In this document: piece by piece, positions 1 to 4,958 of the stretch
Numbering within the stretch: the stretch's first letter is position 1
Layout of the letters: every line of letters begins with the position of its first letter
DNA from: GCA-2861595 sp035536185
GTDB taxonomy: Bacteria; Actinomycetota; Acidimicrobiia; Acidimicrobiales; GCA-2861595
Length of the DNA: 9,089 bases
Direction of reading: 5' to 3'
Assembly: GCA_035536185.1 (NCBI GenBank)
Contig: DATLOM010000036.1
Span: 1 to 9,089, forward strand
Notes under the pieces: generated by a model
What the model saw: only the letters and a program-made list of their open reading frames with translations
The model's database searches: none
What the model was told of the DNA's origin: nothing
Program-made: the position numbers and the translations under genes

Positions 1-1159
1 AGCCCTTGCCGGTCGGCGTGGCGGCCATGCCGACGATCGGCTGGTTCAGCTTGACGTTGCCGGTCGACCCGTAGAACGGGGCGTCACCGAAGGCGAAGAT
101 CCCGCCGTCGGACGCCACCAGCCAGTAGCCCTTGCCCGACGGGGTCGGGGTCATCCCGACAATCGGCTTGTTGAGGGTGATGGCGCCGGTGGAGCCGTAG
201 AACCCGGCGTCACCAAAGGCGACCATGCCTCCGTCGGTGGCGACGAGCCAGTAGCCCTTGCCGGACGGGGTGGCGGCCATGCCGACGATCGGCTTGTTCA
301 GGGCGATCGCGCCGGTCGAGCCGAAGAACTTGGCGTCTCCGTAGGCGAAGATGCCGCCGTCGGAGGCCACCAGCCAGTAGCCGTTGCCCGAGGGGGTCGA
401 GGCCATGCCCACGATGGGCTGGTTGAGCTTGATGGCGCCGGTGGAGCCGAAGAAGCGGGCGTCGCCGAACCCGAAGATGCCGCCGTCGGAGGCCACCAGC
501 CAGTACCCGTTGCGGGAGGGCGTGGTGTCCGTGCCCACGATGGGGCGGGTGAGGCCCAGCGCCCCTGCCGAGCCGTGGAACACGGCGTCGCCGAAGCCGA
601 AGATGCCGCCGTTGGCGGAGGCCAGGCGATAGCCGCCGGAGCCGGGGGCCGACGGCGGTGCCGGCGATGCCGGGACCGGTGACGCCAGGTTGGCGGAGGG
701 GATGGCCGCACCGGTCATGAAGTTCACGGTCACGAAGATGGTGGCGTCAGGGGCCAGGGAGACGCCGATGCCCACGGAGTCGAAGGCTCCGTCGACCATC
801 TGGCGGAGATGGGTGGGGCTGGCGACGAAGGCGTCGTGGATCTGCTGCACGCTCCCGCCCACGCCTACGTTCTCGCCGAGCCGGGTCCAGTCCGAGGGGG
901 CCTGGGCCGACAGGTTCGGGTTGTGGGATATGTCGTTGGCCCGCAGCATCTGCTGGGACCACGAGCGGGCCACGGCCGCCAGGTCTTCTCTCACGGCCAG
1001 GGGGCGAAGCCCCCGCTGGAGGCGCAGCTCGTTCAGCTTGGCGAGGAACCCCGCCTCCCGGTTCGGGTCGGCCGTTGCGGCACGAAGCCCTATGGGGCTC
1101 CCTACCACCAGTGCCAGCGCGACGGTAACCAGAACTAGACCGCGGTACAGCTTGCCCAT
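1..1159 (-). CDS. Secreted CAP/SCP-domain protein with tandem 42-aa repeats (C-terminus beyond window)
   Basis: The reading frame is open from ATG at 1159 to the left edge (386 codons, no stop), so the C-terminus is missing. Residues 1-30 look like a Sec signal peptide: Lys3/Arg6, then a hydrophobic stretch LVLVTVALALVVG, with likely cleavage after ATA at 28-30. Residues about 34-150 form a CAP (SCP/PR-1, YkwD-like) domain, with His79 in SHNPNL, Glu96 in GENVG, His117 in SPTHLRQM and the closing strand pattern VGIGVSLAPDATIFVTVNF. A Pro/Ala/Ser-rich linker (about 155-175) leads into 42-residue repeats from Gly176 onward. The protein is therefore exported, probably cell-surface or extracellular. 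CAP proteins elsewhere bind lipids, glycans or peptides, and the substrate here cannot be told. The start is supported by GGAGGG 7 nt upstream. The 5' leader carries a c-di-GMP riboswitch, so expression is probably c-di-GMP controlled. Not resolved: total repeat number and any C-terminal anchor. Confidence 0.93.
   Translation of the reverse strand, partial: MGKLYRGLVLVTVALALVVGSPIGLRAATADPNREAGFLAKLNELRLQRGLRPLAVREDLAAVARSWSQQMLRANDISHNPNLSAQAPSDWTRLGENVGVGGSVQQIHDAFVASPTHLRQMVDGAFDSVGIGVSLAPDATIFVTVNFMTGAAIPSANLASPVPASPAPPSAPGSGGYRLASANGGIFGFGDAVFHGSAGALGLTRPIVGTDTTPSRNGYWLVASDGGIFGFGDARFFGSTGAIKLNQPIVGMASTPSGNGYWLVASDGGIFAYGDAKFFGSTGAIALNKPIVGMAATPSGKGYWLVATDGGMVAFGDAGFYGSTGAITLNKPIVGMTPTPSGKGYWLVASDGGIFAFGDAPFYGSTGNVKLNQPIVGMAATPTGKG
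5..634 (-). repeat. Five tandem 126-bp (42-aa) coding repeats in the CAP protein
   Basis: The units read on the minus strand are 634-509, 508-383, 382-257, 256-131 and 130-5, and a sixth begins at 4. Each encodes 42 residues of the pattern GYWLVASDGGIFxFGDAxF, then GSTGxxxLNxPIVGMxxTPSG. The first unit is the most diverged (GYRLASANGG, GSAGALGLTRP) and the fourth has DGGMVAF in place of DGGIFAF. The alternating aromatic/hydrophobic strands and Gly-Asp turns, with constant length and no gaps, suggest a beta-propeller or beta-solenoid made of these units. That fold is my inference, not a recognised domain name. The same unit recurs at 8617-9089. Confidence 0.92.
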
Positions 1160-1165
1160 GCGAAT

Positions 1166-1195
1166 GCCCTCCACGTGTTAGATCCCACGGAGGGC
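1166..1195 (-). promoter_or_regulatory. Shine-Dalgarno-sequestering hairpin (riboswitch expression platform)
   Basis: Read on the minus strand, GCCCTCCGTG (1195-1186) pairs with CGTGGAGGGC (1175-1166) in a 10-bp stem around the 10-nt loop GGATCTAACA. The 3' arm contains GGAGGG (1172-1167), the Shine-Dalgarno of the CAP-repeat gene whose ATG starts at 1159. Two of the pairs are G-U wobbles, so the stem is continuous only in minus-strand RNA; the plus strand has A-C mismatches at those places. There is no U-tract after the stem, which argues for translational control rather than termination. The 5' arm begins six bases after the end of the aptamer. Confidence 0.75.
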
Positions 1196-1201
1196 GAGGC
1201 C

Positions 1202-1294
1202 CCCATTCGGTAGCTCGGCTGCCTTGTGAGCTTTCGCTCCGTCAGGCCCGTGGCTTTGCGTCGGCGGGTTTCCCCGCTTTTGCCGTTTCGTGGG
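1202..1294 (-). promoter_or_regulatory. Cyclic-di-GMP-I (GEMM-I) riboswitch aptamer
   Basis: Reading the minus strand from 1294, the segment fits the GEMM-I consensus in order. It has a short P1 strand CCCA, then ACGGCAAAAG, a GCGGG stem closed by a GAAA tetraloop (GCGGGGAAACCCGC), and the hallmark GACGCAAAGCC. The second arm follows: GGGCCT, a GAGC-GAAA-GCTC hairpin, AAGGCAGCC and GAGCTACCGAA, and then the closing P1 strand TGGG. By alignment with the Vibrio Vc2 aptamer, the base that discriminates c-di-GMP from cGAMP (G20) corresponds to the complement of 1284 and is G, so c-di-GMP is the expected ligand. The stacking A47 corresponds to the complement of 1261. The aptamer lies 43-135 nt upstream of the CAP-repeat ATG on the same strand, with a Shine-Dalgarno hairpin between. 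The assignment comes from consensus recall, not a covariance-model search. Confidence 0.9.
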
Positions 1295-1334
1295 TTGGAT
1301 GTACTGCTGCCAACATCTTCGGCCGCCGGAGCGG

Positions 1335-1348
1335 TCTCCTTGAGGAGA
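1335..1348 (-). terminator. Short hairpin in the phosphodiesterase 3' flank (weak terminator candidate)
   Basis: TCTCC and GGAGA (1335-1339 and 1344-1348) form a 5-bp stem with a 4-nt loop, or 6 bp with a 2-nt loop, about 28 nt past the stop of the phosphodiesterase gene. There is no U-tract and the stem is short. The rest of 1295-1357 shows no clear promoter for the riboswitch transcript. TACATC at 1303-1298 is only a partial -10 match, though its spacing would put a transcript start close to the aptamer. Confidence 0.25.
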
Positions 1349-1357
1349 GGCGTCCCC

Positions 1358-1379
1358 GGACCGGTTATGGACCGGTTAT
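1358..1379. repeat. Tandem 11-bp direct repeat with ACCGGT cores
   Basis: GGACCGGTTAT occurs twice back to back (1358-1368 and 1369-1379), each copy holding the palindrome ACCGGT, so the cores are one helical turn apart. The second copy contains the TAA stop (1378-1376) of the minus-strand phosphodiesterase gene. The array lies about 65-85 bp upstream of the riboswitch aptamer. It could be a small tandem duplication or a binding site for a regulator of the riboswitch transcript; nothing in the sequence decides between these. Confidence 0.8.
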
Positions 1380-2221
1380 GGAGAGGTGCCCGCGTCGAGC
1401 ACCGTGGCCATGACGCTGGGGCGGTCGGTCATGATCCCGTCCACTCCCAGGGCCAGCAGCCGGCGCATCTCCTCCTCCTCGTCGATGGTCCACACGTGGA
1501 CGGCCAGACCATGGTCATGGGCGGCGGCCACGAAAGCCTCGTCCACCACCGTCTGGCCGTAGAGCTCGGCCGGGACCTGCAGGGCGTGGTGGCGCGTCGG
1601 CGGTGGTGGCGATCCGCCCCGGACGGCGAGGAAGAAGGCGGCCGTGTCACCGGTGCCGGCGGCGGTGCTCACCGCTGGCGCACAGGAGGAGAAGGTGGCG
1701 ACGGCGTGGTCGAGGAACGACGCCACGATCACGTCGTCGGTTCGGCCGAACTCACCAAGCAGCTGCGCCAGCAGCTCCTCGTAGGGCTCCACGTCGGGAG
1801 CTGTGAGCTTTATGTCGAGGTTGAGGTAGGTGCCCGGGAAGTTCTCGAGCACCTCGACCAAGGTCGCGATGCGCAGGTCGGGATCAGCTGGGGCCCGTCC
1901 CCGCAGGATGTAGGCGTCCTCGGGAGCCTCGTGGTCCACCACGGTGCCCGGCACCCACCAGTAGGCGTTGTCCAGCGACTGCACCTCGGCCAGCGTGAGC
2001 TGGGCGATCCGCCCGGAGCTGTTCGTGGTCCGGTCGACGGTGGGGTCGTGGCACACGACGAGCTGGCGATCGAGGGTGGCGTGGACGTCCAGCTCCAGAC
2101 CGTGGGCGCCGGCACCCGCCACGGCCCGGCGCATCGCGTACATCGTGGAGGACGGGTTCTCCTTGGCGCCGCCCTGGTGGGCGTAGTTGAGCACCCGCCG
2201 GCTGAGCCAGGGATTGTCCAC
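1376..2221 (-). CDS. Glycerophosphodiester phosphodiesterase-family protein
   Basis: 281 aa from GTG at 2221; stop TAA at 1378-1376. GDPD enzymes are TIM-barrel, metal-dependent hydrolases that split glycerophosphodiesters into glycerol-3-phosphate and an alcohol. Supporting motifs: AHQGGAKENPSST (14-26, catalytic His15), ELDVHAT (43-49, metal ligands Glu43 and Asp45), CHDPTVDRTT (57-66, second catalytic His58), YLNLDIK (132-138) and the C-terminal VHVWTID plus GVDGIMTDRP (241-268). The usual His-Arg-Gly of the first motif is His-Gln-Gly here, which affects a phosphate-contacting position. No signal peptide is visible, so it is probably cytoplasmic. The GTG start leaves the N-terminus short (DNPWLSRRVLNYAHQGG) and has TACCGT 5 nt upstream, suggesting a leaderless message. 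Longer in-frame starts would run into the divergent gene. The exact substrate is not determinable. Confidence 0.9.
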   Translation of the reverse strand: MDNPWLSRRVLNYAHQGGAKENPSSTMYAMRRAVAGAGAHGLELDVHATLDRQLVVCHDPTVDRTTNSSGRIAQLTLAEVQSLDNAYWWVPGTVVDHEAPEDAYILRGRAPADPDLRIATLVEVLENFPGTYLNLDIKLTAPDVEPYEELLAQLLGEFGRTDDVIVASFLDHAVATFSSCAPAVSTAAGTGDTAAFFLAVRGGSPPPPTRHHALQVPAELYGQTVVDEAFVAAAHDHGLAVHVWTIDEEEEMRRLLALGVDGIMTDRPSVMATVLDAGTSP

Positions 2222-2226
2222 GGCGA

Positions 2227-2236
2227 ACGGTAGCCT
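2227..2236. promoter_or_regulatory. Overlapping divergent -10 elements of two leaderless genes
   Basis: Only 21 bp separate the GTG at 2221 (minus) from the GTG at 2243 (plus). On the plus strand TAGCCT (2231-2236) ends 6 nt before GTG. On the minus strand TACCGT (2232-2227) ends 5 nt before GTG. Both fit the actinobacterial TAnnnT -10 at leaderless spacing, and they share the self-complementary TA at 2231-2232. No Shine-Dalgarno is well placed on either side. Inferred from pattern only. Confidence 0.5.
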
Positions 2237-2242
2237 CGCCGC

Positions 2243-2854
2243 GTGTTCGACCACGCCTTCCTGCAGGCCATCGGGGCCCTCCGGCGGTCGGTGGAGGGGG
2301 CGCTGCTGGAGCGTCACACCTTCGAGGAGCGGCTCCAGATCGACGTCCTGCTGGGCGACCTCTCCTGGGAGACCTCCTACACGCTGCCGGGGGAGGGCGT
2401 GCCGCCCCGGGTCCAGTCCGAGATCGCCTTCGACTGGCCCACCTGGAGCCAGACCGCCTACCGCTCCTGGTCCATGGGTGAGGGTCTGGGCGACCCCCCC
2501 GAGATAGACGTGGAGATCGCCGTGCGCATCCAGCGCATGGCCGCGGCGCCGGAGCCGGCCACGGTGCTGGCCGTCCTTCCCGAGAACGGCCCGTCGGTGC
2601 TGGGGGACGGCGCCGAGCGCAGCGGGCCGAGCATCGAGCAGCACAGCGAGGCCGGCTCCGACGTCGTCCACTTCGCCTTGGAGGTCTCCTACTCGGGCGT
2701 CCTGCGCCTCGAGGAGGACGTTCTGGAGGACAACACCCGGCTCGACCAGCTCCTCGGGGGGATCGGGGGGTGGGTGGCATCGACCCTGGTGCGCCTGGCC
2801 GACCTCGACATCGCCTTTTTGCCCCCGGAGATGGAAGAGGGCGGTCGTCGATAG
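2243..2854 (+). CDS. Conserved-looking hypothetical protein, 203 aa
   Basis: I do not recognise the family. The frame starts at GTG 2243 (VFDHAFLQAIGALRRSVEG) and ends at TAG 2852-2854. The protein is acidic and soluble-looking, without signal peptide or membrane segment. The N-terminal part (about 10-85) alternates charged and hydrophobic residues (ALLERHTFEERLQIDVLLGDLSW) and contains several Trp. The middle has a beta-like stretch, EIDVEIAVRIQRM. The C-terminal half (about 125-195) has DVVHFALEVSYSG, then two amphipathic helices, VLRLEEDVLEDNTRLDQLL and GWVASTLVRLADLDIAFL. Codon use matches the neighbours. It is the first gene of a two-gene unit: the polymerase-like gene starts 2 nt after its stop, which suggests translational coupling and perhaps a linked role. 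The start is supported by TAGCCT at leaderless distance and by the proximity of the divergent gene. Confidence 0.85.
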   Translation: MFDHAFLQAIGALRRSVEGALLERHTFEERLQIDVLLGDLSWETSYTLPGEGVPPRVQSEIAFDWPTWSQTAYRSWSMGEGLGDPPEIDVEIAVRIQRMAAAPEPATVLAVLPENGPSVLGDGAERSGPSIEQHSEAGSDVVHFALEVSYSGVLRLEEDVLEDNTRLDQLLGGIGGWVASTLVRLADLDIAFLPPEMEEGGRR

Positions 2855-2856
2855 CG

Positions 2857-3867
2857 GTGGGCGCGGAAGGCGTTCCCGTGGTCGCCGCCGGCCGCGAGCT
2901 GGTGATCACCCACCCGGACAAGGTGTTCTTCTCCGAGCGGGGCGAGACCAAGCTCGACCTGGTGCGTTACTACCAGTCGGTCGAGGAGCCGTTGATGGAG
3001 GCCATGGGAGGCCGCCCGGTTCTGCTGCAACGGTTCCCCAACGGGGCCGAGGGGTCGTCGTTCTTCCAGAAGCGGGTGCCGTCGAGCCGGCCGGAGTGGC
3101 TGGAGACGGCCATCGTCAGCACGCCCAACGGCACCACGTCGGACGCCCTGGTCGCCGCCGACCTGGCCCATGTGCTGTGGGCCGTCAACATCGGCTGCCT
3201 CGGGTTCCACGTGTGGCCCTCGCGGGCGGCGGACCCCGAGCACGCCGACGAGCTGCGGATCGACCTCGACCCGACGCCGGGCGTCACCTTCCCGATGGTC
3301 CAGGAGGCGGCCCGGGAGGTGCGATCGCTGCTGGAGGAGGTGGGGTTGTCCGGCCTGCCCAAGACGACCGGCAACCGGGGCATCCACGTCTACCTGCGCC
3401 TACTGCCCCGCTGGACCTCCTACGAGGTGCGGTCAGCCGCCGTGGCCGTGGCCCGGGAGCTGGAGCGCCGGCGCCCCGATCTGGTGACCGCGGCCTGGTG
3501 GAAGGAGGAGCGGGGAACGCGGGTGTTCGTGGACTTCAACCAGAACGCACCCCACAAGACGATCTTCGGGGCGTGGTCGGTGCGGGCCCGGCCCGGCGCG
3601 CAGGTGTCGACCCCGTTCACCTGGGACGAGCTCGACGCGGTGGACCCCGACGCCTTCACGGTGGCCACGGTCCCCGCCCGAGTGGACCGCCTGGGAGACC
3701 CTTGGGGCGGCGCCGGCGCACAGTCTCTGGAGCCGTTGCTGGCCCTCCACGAGCGTGATCAGGCCGCCGGCCTCCCCGACGCCCCCTGGCCCCCCGTGTA
3801 CCCCAAGATGCCGGGTGAACCCCCCCGGGTGGCCCCCAGCCGGGCTCGCAAGCCGCCGGCCGACTAG
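2857..3867 (+). CDS. Stand-alone LigD-type DNA polymerase/primase (PolD-like, archaeo-eukaryotic primase fold)
   Basis: 336 aa from GTG 2857. It corresponds to the polymerase domain of LigD without ligase or nuclease domains, like mycobacterial PolD1/PolD2. Such enzymes add nucleotides, preferring ribonucleotides, to DNA ends and gaps during end-joining or gap repair. Motifs: THPDKVFF (18-25), GRPVLLQRFPNGAEG (52-66), FFQKRVP (69-75), the catalytic pair Asp136/Asp138 in ELRIDLDPTPG, KTTGNRGIHVY (169-179, His177), WWKEERGTRVFVDFNQN (214-230) with the third acidic residue Asp226, and VPARV. All three metal ligands are present, so it should be active. The start is chosen because homology-like sequence begins just after it (an in-frame GTG at 2878 is possible) and earlier starts would overlap the upstream gene. 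No Ku or ATP-dependent ligase gene lies in the window. The C-terminal tail is proline and basic rich. Confidence 0.92.
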   Translation: MGAEGVPVVAAGRELVITHPDKVFFSERGETKLDLVRYYQSVEEPLMEAMGGRPVLLQRFPNGAEGSSFFQKRVPSSRPEWLETAIVSTPNGTTSDALVAADLAHVLWAVNIGCLGFHVWPSRAADPEHADELRIDLDPTPGVTFPMVQEAAREVRSLLEEVGLSGLPKTTGNRGIHVYLRLLPRWTSYEVRSAAVAVARELERRRPDLVTAAWWKEERGTRVFVDFNQNAPHKTIFGAWSVRARPGAQVSTPFTWDELDAVDPDAFTVATVPARVDRLGDPWGGAGAQSLEPLLALHERDQAAGLPDAPWPPVYPKMPGEPPRVAPSRARKPPAD

Positions 3868-3873
3868 CCGGCG
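3854..3873. terminator. Perfect hairpin between convergent genes
   Basis: CGCCGGC (3854-3860) and GCCGGCG (3867-3873) form a perfect 7-bp GC stem with a 6-nt loop that contains the polymerase gene's stop codon. It lies between convergent transcription units ending at 3867 (plus) and 3896 (minus). There is no U-tract on either strand, so it would be at best an intrinsic-like, U-less terminator of the kind proposed for actinobacteria. Such GC palindromes also arise by chance at this base composition. Confidence 0.35.
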
Positions 3874-3895
3874 CCGGTGGCGCGCCGACGCTCCT

Positions 3896-4897
3896 CTAGG
3901 GGTGGCGGAAGATGGGGACGGCCAGGGCGGCCAGGGAGGTCTGGGGGCGGGCGCCCACATGGCTGATGACCTCGGCGGCCGCCACGCTCCCCAGCCGGGC
4001 GCACATCTCCAGGTCGGCGGCGTGGGTGAGTCCGAACAGGAAGCCGGCGGCGTAGAGGTCGCCGGCGCCGGTGGTGTCGACGACCTCGTCCACCGGCTCC
4101 GCCGGCACCTCCACCACGTCGCCGTCGGCCACCACCACCGACCCCGCCGGCCCCCGTGTGATGGCCACGATCTCGCAGGTCCCCCTAGCTGCCGACAAGA
4201 CCTCGTCCAGCGAGGTCACATCGAACAGCGACAGCGCCTCCACCTCGTTGGCGAACAGCACGTCGATCGACCCGGCGGCCAGCAGGCCCAGGAACTCCTG
4301 GCGGTGGCGGTCCACGCAGAAGGGGTCGGAGAGGGTGAAGGCCACCCGCTGGCCGGCGTCGTGGGCCCAGGCCATGGCCTGCACCAGGGCAGAGATGGCG
4401 TCGGGCGGGTCCCACAGGTACCCCTCGAGGTAGGTGATCTGGGACCGGGTCACGAGGTCCCGATCGATGTCCTCGGCCGCCAGCCGCCGGGCCGCTCCCA
4501 GGTAGGTGGTCATCGTGCGTTGCGCGTCGGTTGTGACCATCACGAGGCACAGCGCAGTCGCCTCGCCTTCGGTGGCCGGCGGCGTGGAGAACTCCACGCC
4601 GATCGAGCGGATGTCGTGGGTGAACACCCGGCCGAGCTGGTCGTCCCGCACCTTGCCGACGAAGGCGGCGGCCCCACCGAAGGAGGCCACCCCGGCGACC
4701 GTGTTGGCCGCCGATCCCCCCGACGACTCGACGGCCGGCCCCATGGCCGCATAGGTCGCCTCCACCTGGTCGGCGTCCACCAGGATCATGCTCCCCTTCA
4801 CCAGCCCGTGCAGCTCGAGGTCCTCCTCGGTGGCGGGGGCGATCACGTCGACGATCGCATGTCCCACCGCCGTCACGTCGAGGGCATCTCCCGGCAC
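3896..4897 (-). CDS. PfkB-family carbohydrate/nucleoside kinase (adenosine-kinase-like)
   Basis: 333 aa from GTG 4897; stop TAG at 3898-3896. A ribokinase-fold enzyme that transfers the ATP gamma-phosphate to a sugar or nucleoside hydroxyl in the cytoplasm. Visible motifs: AVGHAIVDVIA (10-20), SSGGSAANTVAG (58-69, substrate-binding signature), FVGKVRDDQLG (79-89), TYLEGYLWDPP (155-165), LSDPFCVDRHR (189-199), AITRGPAGS (245-253) and the anion-hole signature DTTGAGDLYAAGF (274-286) with catalytic Asp280. The combination with DPFCVDRHR resembles proteins annotated as adenosine kinase in proteobacteria, but other nucleosides or sugars remain possible. An ATG at 4966 is in frame but would overlap the divergent aminopeptidase start and add an unconserved Ala/Pro/Gly-rich stretch. 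GTG 4897 lies just before the conserved core and 8 nt after a TAGGTT hexamer. Confidence 0.92.
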   Translation of the reverse strand: MPGDALDVTAVGHAIVDVIAPATEEDLELHGLVKGSMILVDADQVEATYAAMGPAVESSGGSAANTVAGVASFGGAAAFVGKVRDDQLGRVFTHDIRSIGVEFSTPPATEGEATALCLVMVTTDAQRTMTTYLGAARRLAAEDIDRDLVTRSQITYLEGYLWDPPDAISALVQAMAWAHDAGQRVAFTLSDPFCVDRHRQEFLGLLAAGSIDVLFANEVEALSLFDVTSLDEVLSAARGTCEIVAITRGPAGSVVVADGDVVEVPAEPVDEVVDTTGAGDLYAAGFLFGLTHAADLEMCARLGSVAAAEVISHVGARPQTSLAALAVPIFRHP

Positions 4898-4905
4898 GCT
4901 CGGCG

Positions 4906-4911
4906 AACCTA
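4906..4911 (-). promoter_or_regulatory. Candidate -10 element of the PfkB kinase gene
   Basis: TAGGTT (minus strand, 4911-4906) fits TAnnnT and ends 8 nt upstream of GTG 4897, consistent with a leaderless or nearly leaderless transcript. No Shine-Dalgarno is present there. This supports the 4897 start over the in-frame ATG at 4966. No comparable -10 was found for the divergent aminopeptidase gene. Confidence 0.4.
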
Positions 4912-4958
4912 GTGCCCCGTCAGGAGCACTGGCCCCGGGCGCGCTAGAAAGACGGACC

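Noticed and set aside
5..634. CRISPR-like or satellite array
   Set aside because: The 126-bp units are contiguous, spacerless, in frame, and vary at synonymous and conservative positions. They are coding protein repeats.
1296..1303. TACATC as -10 of the riboswitch transcript
   Set aside because: Spacing to the aptamer start is attractive, but the last base is not T and no -35 is seen 16-18 nt upstream, so I do not call it.
1226..2233. Long plus-strand open frame (335 codons) opposite the phosphodiesterase gene
   Set aside because: It lies antisense to a gene with clear GDPD motifs; the translation is His/Gly/Arg-rich, low in motif content, and runs through the riboswitch. It is a shadow of high-GC coding.
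2770..2856. Upstream extension of the LigD-type polymerase to an ATG at 2770
   Set aside because: It would overlap the upstream gene by 85 bp with a Gly/Arg/Pro-rich stretch. Recognisable polymerase sequence starts after GTG 2857.
4788..4958. Upstream extension of the aminopeptidase frame to an ATG at 4788
   Set aside because: The extra 57 residues overlap the PfkB coding region antisense and look unlike the M1 family N-terminus, which begins at TTG 4959.
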